From Saccharum officinarum (taxonomy: Eukaryota > Streptophyta > Magnoliopsida > Poales > Poaceae), in assembly GCA_020631735.1 (NCBI GenBank), contig CM036159.1, forward strand, positions 94,412,656 through 94,476,655: a stretch of DNA of 64,000 nucleotides, written 5' to 3'. Positions 1-12,937 of the stretch are shown here, piece after piece. The notes beneath the pieces were generated by a model, which saw nothing but the letters and a program-made list of their open reading frames with translations, did not search any database and was not told where the DNA came from. The translations under genes and the position numbers were made by a program. Every line of letters starts with the position of its first letter. Position 1 is the first letter of the stretch.

Positions 1-170
1 AGACGAGCCAAAATTTGGGACGAGACACCTCGACTGCGTTCTAACTCGTACAAGGCTCGCTTGACGGAACGCCTCGACTACGTTCTAACTCATACAAGGC
101 ATGCTCGACAGGACGCCTAGACTACATTCTGACTCGTACGAGGCACCCTCGACGGGATGCCTCGACTATC
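1..170 (+). repeat. 44-bp tandem repeat, about four copies
   Basis: The phrase CCTCGACT.CGTTCTAACTC recurs with starts at 28, 72, 116 and 160 (the last copy is partial), an exact 44-bp spacing with a few substitutions. It lies in the upstream part of the LTR-like segment, before the TATA box, which is where subterminal or U3 repeats of LTR elements often sit. The array may continue to the left of the window. Confidence 0.8.
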
Positions 171-681
171 GAAAAATCTCCGACTTGCATGACCTCGGGT
201 CAGGCCGCTCGACCCGCCTTATTCACCAAACTCTGAGACAAAAGTCAGAGCATTTAATGCGACTACCAACTACTTCCTACCATCATGGCTACAGCGGTAA
301 CCAGCATGGAAGTAGTACCGGTGTCAAATCTCACTTTTTACCGCCATCCCGGGATACGACACCATACCGTGCACTGTTTTGCTACTGATCACCTCGAGGG
401 AGGATACGACAAAGACCATACCCCACGATCTCGGGGATTCGGCCTTATCCACCCGTCCTCGAGCTGGCCTCAACCCAGCCTCGACCTATCGCCGGTCAGC
501 AGGGGAAAAAGGCCGACGTGGCATAGGACACTCGGGGTCTTTTCATCGTCTCGTCCTCTACGTCACCATGGTGTCTAGGGATGGCCGGCCATTCTCGGGG
601 CACGTCGCTACAACTACCTCCACAGGGATCGACAAAACTTCACCTCAAAGGCACCCTCGGCGTCCCTGCCTCCTCTTTCCC

Positions 682-688
682 TATAAAA
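682..688 (+). promoter_or_regulatory. Probable LTR TATA box
   Basis: TATAAAA sits in a pyrimidine-rich then purine-rich context (TTCCCTATAAAAGGGCAGG). This is the usual look of a plant LTR promoter. Transcription would run to the right into the R/U5 part of the LTR-like segment. Confidence 0.5.
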
Positions 689-1034
689 GGGCAGGCCGGG
701 GCTCTACAAGGGGCAGACAAACAACGAACAACAGACAACGAAAAACCAGTCTCTATCCCACCAAAGAAGATCAACATCTCAAGCAATCCCCTTTGTACTC
801 TCACTTTTCCTTTGAGACCTGGGCTCGGTTCCCTCTCTCACAGCTTGTAACCCCTACGCAAGCACTTAGGTGCAAGGAAATACAATACTCCCCTCCCCGC
901 TGGATGTAGGGCCTTCTTTTGCGTGAATTAGGATAAATCCCCGTGTATCCTCCTTGCATTACCATCTAGATTAGGGACACGCAGCATTTGATTCACTCGT
1001 TGGCTTAGGACCCCCTCGGGACCGAACACCGACA

Positions 1035-1848
1035 GCGACGTTGAGCTTGGTTGGCATTGCGCTGTTGTCGCTCTTGTCGCTGTTGATCGGTCTCGTCTCC
1101 AGCAGGTGGATCTTCATCTTAGCTAACCATGTTGATCATGGCGCCACGCCTTGGAGGGAAGGCCGGGATTTGAGGAAAGCCTAGAAGATATAGCCTCTCC
1201 TCATCACCGTTACTCACATGGTGTAATACCATGGTTTGAGTAGTCCCGTCGGACGCGGTGCTCGATCCAGAGCTCAAACGGCTATCTGTCTGGGTGGTAT
1301 GGATCGAAACTTGATCAGAGCCCACCATATTGATGAAGTTGCATGGTTAAGGTCGAGATCGAGTGGAGCGCCCTTCAGGAGTTGAAGTGACTACTAGATC
1401 TATACCTAATCATTGAAAATGGGTGGCTCGAGCAGGTCGAGTAGATCTGTTGTAGCCATTCGAGTCTTGTTCGGTAAACTGCTCTTGGAGCGAGTCAACC
1501 AGAGTCAGGGTGGATGAGAGCTTTCCACCGAGCCGGTCGATGGAGTTGATCAGGTCGGTGTTGTCGAGTTTCTTCCCCTGATAGCGAGGGAGGAACTGAC
1601 CAGTTGCCGGTGTGGTCGATGACGATGCTGGTGTAAGCGAAGCCGGAGCCAGCGTAGTCATAACCGATGCTGGTGTCGGGGAAGTAGTCGATGCAGATTG
1701 AATCTGCATCCCCTCCATGGTCGAGGCGACAAAGTCATTGGAGCCGGTGGTCCACGTGATCTGGCCGATCGTGAATGTGAGGCCAGCCGCCGTGGCCCTA
1801 GAGTCGGGGGAGATGACCATCTCACACGCCTGAAAAGCAGTACACACA
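1035..1848 (-). mobile_element. 5' internal (leader/gag-proximal) region of a minus-strand Ty3/gypsy element, interrupted
   Basis: Read on the minus strand, this follows the primer-binding site of the LTR at 1870-2371. It holds a 155-codon frame (1877-1410) rich in Ser, Thr, Ala and Pro, and a 69-codon frame (1328-1119). I cannot assign either to a known domain. Their position suggests leader or degenerate gag sequence. The region stops at about 1035, where an LTR in the opposite orientation abuts it, so protease, reverse transcriptase and integrase are not in the window. I see no convincing intact gene. Confidence 0.45.
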
Positions 1849-1867
1849 CCCCCTACCTGGCGTGCCA
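1849..1867 (-). other. Primer-binding site of the minus-strand gypsy element
   Basis: On the minus strand this reads TGGCACGCCAGGTAGGGGG. It resembles the TGGCGCGCCAGGTAGGGG-type site common just inside the 5' LTR of grass Ty3/gypsy elements. It lies directly downstream of the LTR at 1870-2371, which fixes that LTR as the 5' LTR and the element as minus-strand. Confidence 0.7.
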
Positions 1868-1869
1868 CT

Positions 1870-2371
1870 ATCGACAAAACCTGGTCGACAGTCTACCGAG
1901 GGGTATGCCCAAGGTAGTATATTGTCGGCAGACAGGTGTGCAAGCCATGAACGAGATGGTGATGCATAACAACATGTGGGTTTACCTAGGTTCAGGCTGC
2001 CGTGTGGGCGTAATACCTTATGTCCTGCTCTGCTTTGTTATTGCTGTCTCGAACAATGTATTACAAACTAGATTGCCCTAGAGTATGTTTCGATGTTTTT
2101 AAGGGGGGTCCCCTGCCCTCCTTATATAGTCCGGGAGGCAGGGTTACAGATCTGGAAACTAATCTTAGCCGGTTAACATTGCCATATGGAGCCGGATAAG
2201 GATTCCTAACCTAACCGACCAAGACCTTGCTTAATCTCCAAGTCTGGTTTGATGCCTTGCGTGAGACTCCATCTTGATGATCTGGATCGCACGTCGTCAT
2301 GTAATGGGCCGGACCATCTGGTCTGGGCTTGCCCATGTCTAGCGGTAAGGGTATAGGGGTTTATACCCCCA
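1870..2371 (-). mobile_element. 5' LTR of a minus-strand Ty3/gypsy retrotransposon
   Basis: On the minus strand the segment starts TGGGGGTATAAACCCC at the edge of the satellite. It carries a promoter-like CTATATAAGGAGGGCAGGGG (TATA near 2121-2130 on the + strand) and ends next to a gypsy-type primer-binding site. Its right edge is sharp: satellite sequence resumes with AGTACCATAGGCTC at about 2372. The inner edge is only approximate, because the terminal CA is not clean. The other LTR and the second target duplication are not in the window. Confidence 0.65.
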
Positions 2372-5300
2372 TAGTACCATAGGCTCATAAATCATTTTGC
2401 ACGCACCCAATGGAACTCCTAGATGACATGGGTCATGTGGAATCTTGTTTTGGTCAGTTTGGAGATAGTGCTAATCTTGACGCCAGATAGGTGCACAGTT
2501 TGTGATGAACGTACCATAGGCTCAGAAATAATTTTGGACACATCGAGTGGAATTCCTACATGATCTGGGTCATGTGGAATCTCATTTCGGTCCGTTTGGA
2601 TGCAAGATAGGTGCACTGTTTGCGCCAAATGTACCATAGGCTCAGAAATCATTTTGGATGCACCCGATGGAACTCCTATGTGATGAGGCTCAACTAGAAG
2701 CTTGTTACGGTCCATTTACAGATAGTGCTAATCTTGATGCAAGATCGGTGCACGGTTTGCGTCGAATGTACCATGGGCTCTAAAATCGTTTTGGATGCAC
2801 CCGATGGAACTCTGTAACATGGGTCATATGGAATCTCGTTTTGGTGCGTTTGGAGACAGTGTTAGTGTCGGTGCAAGATGGGTGCACGGTTTGTGCCAAA
2901 CGTACCGTAGGCATAGAAATCATTTTGGACGCACCTGATGGTACTTCTACGTGACGAGGCTCAAGTGCAAGCTCGTTTCGGTCCATGTAGAGATAGTGCT
3001 AATCTTGACGCAAGATAGGTGCACGGTTTGCGCCGAACATTCCATAGGCTTGGAAATTGTTTTTAACGCACCCGATAGAACCCCTCAGTGACGTGGGTCA
3101 TCTGGAATCTTGTTTCGGTCTGTTTGGAGAGGGTGTTAGAGTCGGTGCAAGATAGGTGCACGGTTCGTGCCAAATGTACAATAGGCTTAGAAATCATTTT
3201 TGACGCACCCAATGGTACACCTAGGTGACGAGGCTCAATTGGAAGCTTGTTTCGGTCTGTTTGGAGATAGTGCTAATCTTAACGTAAGATAGGTGTACGG
3301 TTTGTGACGAAAGTACCCTTGGTCAGAAATCATTTTGAACGCACTCGATGGAACTCCTCAGTGATGTGGGCCATGTGGAATCTTGCTTCGGTCTAGAGAC
3401 GATGTTAGTGTCGGTGCAAGATAGGTTCACAGTTTGCGCCAAACATACCATAGGCTCAGAAATCGCTTTGGACGCCCGATGGTACAACTAGGTGACAAGG
3501 CTCAACTGGAATGTCATTTCGGTCCGTATGGAGATAGTGCTAACCTTGACGCAAGATAGGTGCATGGTTTGTGCCGAACGTACCATAGGCTCAAAAAATG
3601 TTTTGGACATACCTGATGGAACTCCTAGGTGATGCGGCTCAAGTGGAAGCTTGTTCGGTCTGTTTGTAGATAGTGCTAACCTTGACGCAAGATTAGTGCA
3701 TAGTTTGCGCCGAACATACCGGAGGCTCAGAAATAATGTTGGACTCACTTGATAGAACTCCTAGGTGACGTGGGTTATGTGGAATCTTGTTTCGGTCTGT
3801 TTGGAGATGTTGTTAGTGTGGGTGCAAGATGGGTGCACGGTTTGCACCAAACATACATAGGCATAGAAATCGTTTTGGACGCACCTAATGGTACTCCTAG
3901 GTGACGAGGCTCAAGTCAAAACTCATTTCGGTCTGTTTGGAGATAGAGCTAATTTTGACCCAATATAGGTGCCCGGTTTTTGCCGAACGTACAAATTAGC
4001 AAGGAAATCATTTTTTACGCACCCGATGGAACTCCTAGGTGACGTGGGTCATCTAGAATCTCGTTTCGGTCCATTTGGAGATGATGTTAGTGTGCGTCCA
4101 AGATAGGTGCACGGTTTGCGCCAAATGTACCATAGGCTTAGAAAATTGTTTTGGAAGCACCGATGGTACTCCTAGGTGATGAGGCTCAAGTGGAAACTTG
4201 TTTCGGTCCATTTAGAGATAGTGCGAATCTTGACGCAAGATAGGTGTGTGGTTTGCACCGAACATACCATAGGCTCAGAAATCGTTTTTAACGCACCAGA
4301 TGGAACACCTTGGTGACGTGGGTCATCTAGAACCTCGTTTTGGTCCGTTTGGAGACGGTGTTAGTGTTAGTGCAAGATAGGTGCACGGCTCACGCCAAAT
4401 CTACCACGGGCTCCGAAATCATTTTGGACGCACCCGTTAGTAATCCTAGGTGATGAGGCTCAACTAGAAGCTCATTTTGGTCAGTTTAGAGATAGTGCTA
4501 ATCTTGACGCAAGATCGGTGCACAGTTTGCGCCGAACGTATCATGAGCTCAGAAATCGTTTTGGATGCAGCTTATGGAACAACTAGGTGACGTGGGTCAT
4601 GTGGAACCATGTTTCGGTCTGTTTAGAGACGGTGTTAGTGTCAGTGAAAAATAGGTGCATGGTTTGCGCCAAACGTTCTACAGGCTCAGAAAATAATTTT
4701 GGACACGCCCGATGGAACCCCTAGGTGACGTGGGTCATGTGGAATATCATTTCGGTCCATTTGTAGACGGTGTTAGTGTTAGTGCAAGATAGGTGCACGG
4801 TTTGGGCCAAACGTACCATAGGCTCAGAAATAGTTTTGGATGCGCCCGATGGAAATCTTAGGTGACGTGGGTCATGTGGAATCTCGTTTCGGTCCGTTTG
4901 GAGACAGTGTTAGTGACGGTGCAAGATAGGTGCACGGTTTGCGCTAAATGTACCACAGGCTCATAAATCATTTTGGAGGCACCGAATGGAACTCCTAAAT
5001 GACGTGGGTCATGTGGAATCTCATTTCGATCTATTTGGAGATGGCGTTAGTGTGCACGGTTTGCGCCAAACGTACCACAGGCTCAGAAATCATTTTGGAG
5101 GCACTCCATGGTACTCCGAGGTGATGAGACTAAGTGGAAGCTCATTTTGGTCCGTTTGAAGATTGCGATAGTCTTGACGCAAAATGGGTGCACAGTTTGC
5201 GCCGAACATACCATGGGCATGGAAATCATTTTTGACGCACCCGACGGAACTCCTAGGTGACGTGGGTCATCTGGAATCTTGTTTGGAGACGGTGTTAGTG

Positions 5301-6940
5301 TAGGTGCAAGATAGGTGCACGGTTTGCGCCAGACATACCATAGGCTCATAAATCATTTTGCACGCACTCGATGGACTCCTCGGTGACGATGGTCAACTGG
5401 AAGCTCGTTTCGGTCCGTTTGGAGATAGTGCTAATCTTGACGCAGGATCGGAGCATGGTTTTCGCCGAACGTACCATAGGCTCGAAAATCATTTTGGACG
5501 CACCGATGGACCTCCTACGTGACATGGGTCATGTGGAATCTAACTTTGGTCCATTTGGAGATGATGTTAGTGTCGGTGCAAGATAAGTGCATGGTTTGTG
5601 CCAAACATACCATAGGCTCAGAAATCGTTTTGGACGCACCTGATAGTACTCCTAGGTGATGAGGTTTAACAAGAAGCTCGTTTCGGTCCGTTTAGAGATA
5701 GAGCTAATCTTGACGCAAGATTGGTGCATGGTTTGCGCCGAACGTACAATAGGCTCAGAAATCATTTTGGACGCAGCCGATGGAACTCCTAGCTGATGTG
5801 GGTCATGTGGAACCTCGTTTTGGTTTGTTTGGAGATGGTGTTAGTGTTGGTGCAAGATAGGTGCATGGTTTGCGCCAAACGTACCACGGGCTCAAAAATC
5901 ATTTAGGACACACCCGATGGAACTCTTTGGTGACGTGGGTCATGTGGAATCTCGTTTTAGAGCGTTTGGAGATGGTGTTAGTGCTGGTGCAAGATAGGTG
6001 CATGGTTTGTGCCAAACGTACCATAGGCTGAGAAATCTTTTTGGATGCACTCGATGGTACTCCTAGGTTACGAGGCTCAAGTGCAAGCTTGTTTCAGTCC
6101 ATTTGGTAATAGTGCTAATCTTGATGCACGATAAGTGCGCGGTTTGCGGTGAAAGTACGATAGGCTCAGAAATTGTTTTGGATAGACCCGATGGAACTCC
6201 TGGGTGACGAGGCTCAAGTGGAAACTCATTTTGATCCATTTGGAGACGGTGTTTGTGTCAGTACAAGAATGGTGCATGATTTATGCCAAAAGTACCATAG
6301 GCTCAGAAATCATTTTGGATGCTCCCGATGGTACTCCTTGGTGACGAGGCTCAAGTGGAAGCTCGTTTCAGTCCGTTTGGAAATAGTACTAATCTTGACG
6401 CAAGATCAGTGCAAATTTTTTGCCGACCATACCTGAGGCTCAGAAATTGTTTTGGACGCACTAGATGGAATCCTAGGTGATGTGGGTTATCTAGAATCTC
6501 GCTTCGGTCCGTTTGGAGAAGATGTTAGTGTCGGTGCAAGATAGGTGCACAGTTTGCGCCAAACATACCAGAGGCTCAAAAATTGTTTTGGACACACCCG
6601 TTGGTACTCCTAGGTGATGAGGCTCAAGTGGAAGCTCGTTTCGGTCTGTTCGGAGATAGTGCTAATTTTGACGCAAGATAGGTGCACAGTTTGCGCCGAA
6701 CGTACCTTTGGCTCGGAAATCATTTTTGACGCACTCGATGGATCTCCTAGGTGATGTGGGTCATCTGGGATCTCATTTCGGTCCATTTGGAGATTGTGTT
6801 ATTGTGCATGCAAGATAGCTGCACGGTTTACACCAAAAGTACCATAGGCGTAGAAATCGTTTTGGACGCAGCCGATGGTACTCCTAGGCGATGAGGCTTA
6901 ACTAGAAGCTCGTTTTGGTCCGTTTAGAGATAGTGCTAAT
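2372..6940 (+). repeat. 137-bp centromeric satellite array (CEN38/pSau3A10-like), + orientation, about 33 monomers
   Basis: The motif GTGCACGGTTTGCGCC recurs every 137 bp (for example 4381, 4518, 4655). Two alternating monomer types form a dimer of about 274 bp. Type A carries GATAGTGCTAATCTTGACG and ends in GACGAGGCTCAAGTGGAAGC. Type B carries GACGGTGTTAGTGTCGGTG and ends in GACGTGGGTCATGTGGAATC. The length, grass context and sequence match what I remember of the sorghum centromere satellite; no search was run. Monomers are visibly diverged. The A' variant that marks the 7-mer of the other arm is absent, so this is the older, unamplified dimeric form. Short frames in this array are artefacts. 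Confidence 0.9.
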
Positions 6941-9900
6941 TGTAACAGAACCGACCAAATTATAAGAGCACAAGTACAAAAACAAGCACCGAAGCGCTCA
7001 AATTTTCGAACTTGAGCCCATATAATCCCGGTAGTCAATCGAAACCACGAAGGATTTCAAACCAACTTGCTTACAACTAAGATCGCATCATTCAACATAC
7101 AACATCATACGTTACATTTCACAAGTAGTTCCGAAATAAGTTTACACACACGGAGTCGCAATTATTACAAACCAAGTTTATAAAAGTAGCGGAAGCATAC
7201 ACACACCAGTTGTTTAACTACTGCCAGTCTTGTTGATCAACAACCCGCAAAAAGCATCAGGAAAGTACATAAAAGATGATCACGCCCTAGTGAACTAGTC
7301 TTCGTCACCCGCAGGGTGGAGACAAATTTTGCAGAAGCCTTGATGGAGCATATCATCTGCAACAGGAGGGAATAAACCCTGAGTACTGGAATGTACTCAG
7401 CTAGACTTACCCGTCAAAAACCAGAAATAAGATGACACCAAGGATTATGCAAGGCTTACACAAGAGGCTAGCTGACATCACATTTTGCATAAAGGCATAA
7501 GTAATTGAAACTCTTATAACCTGTACTAGCAGTTCTTTTTAGCATTTACCTGTCATCTATCTTAGCACCTGTACTAAGCATGCACTTGATTATAATCAAA
7601 CAATTATCAACATTATATCCAGAGCAGGTATAAATTATGGCAACATTGTATCATTCACTTAACCATCTGTTCATTTAATGAGATCTACGTTGCCGCTGCT
7701 CAAGTCAAGTGCTCACTAACCGGGAGCGACGGTGATTCGAATCGAATTCCTATCCAGCTGGAGGGGTATTTCTAACACTCACCGCGCAGGCCCCTGCCAG
7801 GGTCGCACAAGCCACCTTTTCATATGATTCAGGAATCGCAGGTTCGAATGATGTCGCGACCCCAAGGGCGACACTCTGCCAGGTGATAGGGACTCTAACC
7901 CCCCCTTGGTCTCACGCCAATGTCCCCAAGCATATCCTTTCTCTCCTCCAAGAAGCAACCTACCATTCGATTCCCGGCCTGAATCACATTACTCGGCTTC
8001 GCGGTCGGAACGACTTATCCGGCCAACTAAGTGTTAGACTGCGTTCAACATGACTCAAGGACGTACAGCGAATCGGTCCTTAAACGACTCAGACGGGCAT
8101 AGCTCCACACCTAAGACGTGAAGTGTCTTGCGGCTGTACTATCGAACTCCCGCCCGGTCTCAATTTCATTTTAAAGCATGGTGACTCCTTCCTACATCTC
8201 GCGGATGACCGGAAATCACCCGACTTCTACCGTACTAAGCAGGGCTAAGCATTGATACGTGCCTAAACCTAAATTAGGATTTAAGTACGATATCTGGGCA
8301 AGGATAGGTATAATGCAACAATTGTTTTCATACAACTCCTACAACTTAATGCATTAAACAATTAAAAGTACTTAAGATAGATTTATAAAATGATGGGTTC
8401 AGGATGCACCAGGGCTTGCCTTTTAGAAAGGTCAAGGGCCGGTGGTCAGGACACTCGGGTAGATCTTCTGCGGGCACTCCTTCGCCGGCTGGATCCTCGG
8501 GCTCCCTCGGCTGCTCCTGGTCCTGGACTTCCTCTGGAATCACTTGCTCGAATTCGAGGAGCGTTACCCCCTCCGGAACACCTATTGAATGAGTGCATAA
8601 TAAATCTCATGTATGCATAGTGAAAGATGCAGTATGCTCGGAATGAAATGCATTACAACATTCTTAAAAGCTCTATTCAAATCACTTCAAATATTAGGTG
8701 CAAAATTTCCTCTCCGGTAGAGAAGTACTCACCTAATCCACTCAACCTAAGATATAGCTGTTCTTCTTCGATTAAGGCCCTAACACCTAACAATGACAAG
8801 AGTAGCATTACTTAGGTTACCACATCCAACACCAAAATACCACAGTAAGACATTCTGGACAGCAGCTCAAAGATTCTAACATAACTGAAGATTCCTAACT
8901 CCAAAAGATATGATCTAAGACAATCTGGAAAGCTTAAGAAATGCACTACAATTCATTTTCAGATCTCAACCCTAAATTCCTAAGTTTTCCATGTCGAATT
9001 TCAGAAGTTCCAGAATCTGTCCCCTCTAAACAGAGAGTAGCAAATTCTGGACTGTCACTTTAAACAGCAATAACTCCCAAACTACTAAGACAAATGCTCC
9101 CAAATTTTGACACAAGCTAGTTTATCAAGCTTACTACAACTTTGGTATTTACAAGTTTTCCAGCAACCACTTTATCAAAGGTCAAACCTAGAAATACTAC
9201 CAGCTATCCAGAAAACCTAGAATTGCAAAGATTAAATATTTATTTATGTGGCAAACATCCCTTAAGACCAAACTAATGTTACAACAAGTTCACATAGGTC
9301 ACAAAAACACCAGAAAGTAAGGTTTGCCTACCTAAAATATTTATTTATACTCATTTCTTAATTTACTTAAGTAATTAAGTGGAATTTTAAACATATATGT
9401 AAACTGTTCCTAAAATTCTACAAAAATTACAGGAGACTCTATGAACCAAAAAGAGACCACTGTAAAATTTTGAACTAAAATTATTTACATAAACTCCCTA
9501 AACAAAATTCACAAACCCAAAAGGCTGATTTTTGTATAATTAACAAATCATATTAAAAAGTATCAAACAACAGATTTCATAATTTTCTTGGACACTTTAG
9601 GGTACCAAGACATTCTCCAAAAATTTATAAGAACATTGCACATGTAGAAAAATTACTAAAATTCATTCGAATATTCCCTAAAATAACATGCTAGCATTAT
9701 AACTTGAAAAGTACTTAAGCACTAATGCCCAAATTTTTACCAGAGCTAATATAGGTATAACTTAGCCTACCCACCAAATTTCATAATTTTTGGAATAATA
9801 CAGCTCCAGTTATACATTTAACAAATTTGCCTTCATTTCAAAACACATTTGAAAGACCTATTTAATTCTCCCAGAAACTAAACATCACATACCAGATTTA

Positions 9901-11410
9901 TATTTTTCTAAAATACTACATCTCATGCAGATCCTAACAAAATTTATCTCATAGATTTTGGACAAGTAAAACCCTAGATCTATATTTTATAATCATCAAC
10001 TAAAATCTGTGACAAATATGAAAAGAAAACAAAACCGAACCCTAACTCGCTACTGTTGCTGGGCCGGCCCGGCTTGCCAGCGCGGCCCAGCCAGCGCGCG
10101 GCCCATCCTCGACTCCCGCCCGCGCGCGTGGCGCTGACAGCGCAGGCCCGCAGGCCAGAGGGAGAAAGGACAGGGAAAGGAACGGTGGCCAGAGTTCACC
10201 GCCGGTAGCGGTTTCGGCGAGGCCAAGTGCACCGTCATGTTCCCCACCTCGATACGAATCTAAGGGTACCATCTAAGAGGGCTACGGCGGTAGCTAAGGT
10301 AGTCAGCGTCGGCAATGGCGGCTCAGTTTCTCCGTGTCGAAGTCGAATGAGGGAGAGAGAGGGAATGGGGGCAGCTCCGGTGTGTCGTGGCGGCCTTGAA
10401 GGCCCCGTGGACTGACCGGTGGGGCCACGGCCGGCGTACGGTTGCCACCGCGCGTCCACGCATCGGTGAGGGCCTGTGGCCGGTCGGCCACTCCTCACTG
10501 ACGAACTGAATCAAAGTTGCAATCGTGGCATTGGTGACCGACTGACAGAGCAAGTTTGGCACTGATTAACTTCCAAAACAGCTCGATTCGGTCCAAGATG
10601 ACAACATCAAATTTGTAGAGCTATGTGAGGGCAACAAGTTTGTCAATTGGAGTTTGGACTGGTTCGGCCTAGATTTGAAACTACATAGCCCCAAAGTGGT
10701 GCCCTTTGAAACTGAAACGTGTTTTCAGTTAGTGAAACCGACTGAAACCCTATTTTCAAGACACCATATCTCCTAAACCATTTAGAACTAGGTGATGGTG
10801 ATGTTGACAATGTTGTAGAGCTAAGTGAGTACTACAAAAGTGTCAACATGAGTGTGAGCTGGTTTGGTCTGGTTTGCAAACTACAAGCTTCCAAAGTAGG
10901 TCACAGTAAAACTGGGGGCACTTTTGAGACTTAGGAAAATTTCTAAGTGTTGAGACAGCCCCTCTAGCTGACTTGTGGGCCATTTTTGAGCATGTTCTGT
11001 TCAGTTTCATGAGATGGTCATATTGAGACTTTTGTTCCCCATAAAATTCCCTACAACTTTGCTTAAGGGTGCTCCTCCATGCAAGGTCTCTAAGCTAGAC
11101 TTTTTAATTGGTCAAACTAGAGCATCCTAGGGCTAAATGCTAGTCAACTACACCTTGGAGGGCATTTTGGTGATTTTGGTCAACATGAACCTTGCTCCAT
11201 GAGTGACCCTAAGTATAACTAATGTGTTGTGAGATATAATTAGCTACTCTACCGTTTAGTTACACCAACTCCCTAGAGTCACATGATGGGAACCAAACAA
11301 AATTCTAAAACATCCACATTAGTTGCAACACATAAAATAACATGAGATGATGCATGCTTATGCTTATGCAAGGCAATGCAATTATGGAGCTAAACACCTG
11401 AGGTGTTACA
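6941..11410 (-). mobile_element. Solo LTR (4,470 bp) of the same family as the 14.8-kb element at 46551-61316
   Basis: The + strand starts TGTAACAGAACCGACC and ends GAGGTGTTACA. These are the reverse complement of the termini of the long LTRs at 46551 and 56443. Internal blocks also match, for example the stretch around 8040-8100 (GACTCAAGGACGTACAGCG) against the reverse complement of 50250-50330. The 5-bp target duplication CTAAT is present at 6936-6940 and 11411-11415, and removing the insert restores an uninterrupted satellite monomer. No second LTR or internal region is present, so it is a solo LTR left by LTR-LTR recombination. The short frames inside (for example 8390-8620 and 10042-10562) have no recognisable domain and fall in a GC-rich patch. 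Confidence 0.9.
10040..10500. other. GC-rich island inside the solo LTR
   Basis: This stretch is much richer in G, C and CpG than the AT-rich LTR around it. It corresponds in position to the GC-rich islands of the two full LTRs near 47640-48360 and 57532-58251. Several overlapping frames on both strands come from base composition. It might be a promoter region or captured host DNA; the sequence alone does not say. Confidence 0.5.
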
Positions 11411-12937
11411 CTAATCTTGATGCAAGATCGGTGCACAGTTTGCGCCGAATGTATCATAGGCTCAAAAATCATTTTGGACGCAGCTTACGGAACTCCTAGG
11501 TGACGTGGGTCATGTGGAACCTCGTTTCGGTCTATTTGGAGACGGTGTTAGTGTCGGTGTAAGATATGTGCACGGTTTGCGTCCAACGTACCACAGGCTC
11601 ATAAATCATTTTGGATGCGGCCGATGGAACTCCTAGGGGACGTGGGTCATGTGGAATCTCATTTCGGAGCGTTTGGAGACAGTGTTAGTGTCGGTGCAAG
11701 GCAATTGCATGGTTTGCGCCAAACATACCATAGGCATAGAAATCATTTTGGATGCACCCGACGGTACTTCTAGGTTTCGAGGCTCAAGTGCAGGCTCGTT
11801 TCGGTTCGTTTGGAAATAGTGCTAATCTTGATGCAAGATAGGTGCACAGTTTGTGCCAAACGTACCAAAGGCTTAGAAAACGTTTTGGACGCACCCGATG
11901 GTACTCCTAGGTGATGAGGCTCAAGCAAAAGCTTGTTTCGGTCCGTTTGGAGATAGTGCTAATCTTGATGCAAGATCAGTGCACAGTTTGCACCAAACAT
12001 ACCTGATGCACATAAATCGTTTTGGATGCACCTAATGGAACTCCTAGGTGATGTGGGGTACCTGGAATCTCATTTCAGTCCGTTTGGAGATAGTGCTAGT
12101 GTCAGTGCAAGATAGGTGCACGGCTTGCACGAAACATACCATAGGTTCAGAAATCATTTTGGACGACTAGGTGACGAGGCTCAAGTGGATGCTCGTTTAG
12201 GTCTGTTTGGAGATAGTGCTAATTTTGACCCAAGATAGGCGCAAGGTTTGTGCCGAACGTCCCATTGGCTCAAAAATCATTTTTGACGCGCCTCATGGAA
12301 CTCCTAGGTGAAGTGGGTCATCTAGAATCTTGTTTTGGTCCGTTTGAAGACTGTGTTAGTGTGCGTGCAAGATAGGTGCACAATTTGCGCCAAATGTAGC
12401 ATAGGCTTAAAATCGCTTTAGACGCACTCGATGGTATTCCTAGGTAACAAGGCTCAGTTGGAATGTCATTCCGGTCCCTTTGGAGATAGTGCATCTTGAT
12501 GCTAGATAGGCGCACAGTTTGCGCGGAACGTACCATAGGCTTAAAAATCATTTTGGACGCACCCCGATGGTACTCCTAGGTGATGTGGCTCAAGTGGAAG
12601 CTCGTTTCGGTGCGTTTGGAGATAGTGCTAATCTTGACGCAAGATCAGTGCATAGTTTGCACCTAACATACTTGAGGCTCCAAAATCATTTTAGACGCAC
12701 TTGATGGAACTCCTAGGTGACGTGGCTTATCTGGAATCTTGTTTTGGTCCATTTGGAGACGGTTTTTGTGTCTGTGCAAGATAGGTGCACAGTTTGCGCC
12801 AAACGTACCATAGGCTCAAAAATCATATTGGACGCACCCGATGGTACTCCTAGGTGATGAGGCTCAAGTGGAAGCTCATTTCAGTCCATTTGGTGATAGT
12901 GCTTACCTTGACGTAAGATAGGTGCACAATTTGCGAC
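11411..12937 (+). repeat. 137-bp centromeric satellite, + orientation, about 11 monomers
   Basis: This continues the block at 2372-6940 in the same orientation and A/B dimer phase, starting inside the monomer that was split by the solo LTR. It ends inside another monomer, at TTTGCGAC, where the Athila-like element begins. Monomers are diverged and no A' variant is seen. Confidence 0.9.

Larger units (their letters stand above)
1..1034 (+). mobile_element. LTR-like end of a retrotransposon in + orientation, probably a 3' LTR truncated by the window edge
   Basis: The segment reads like a grass Ty3/gypsy LTR. It has a TATA box (TATAAAA at 682-688) followed by a GC-rich leader. Further on is a U5-like stretch with AGGATAAATCC and CCTTGCATTACCATCTAG, and it ends near CCGAACACCGACA at about 1034. 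No primer-binding site follows that end, and the sequence after it appears to be internal DNA of a different, minus-strand element. I therefore infer a 3' LTR, or a solo LTR, inserted into that element. The left end lies outside the window, so neither the TG terminus nor a target duplication can be checked. The overlapping reading frames of 89-176 codons here show no recognisable domain and are treated as chance. Confidence 0.5.

Noticed and set aside
2372..6940. CENP-B-box-like protein-binding motif in the monomer
   Set aside because: I looked for a TTCG....A..CGGG pattern and found no convincing match in the monomer, so I make no binding-site claim.
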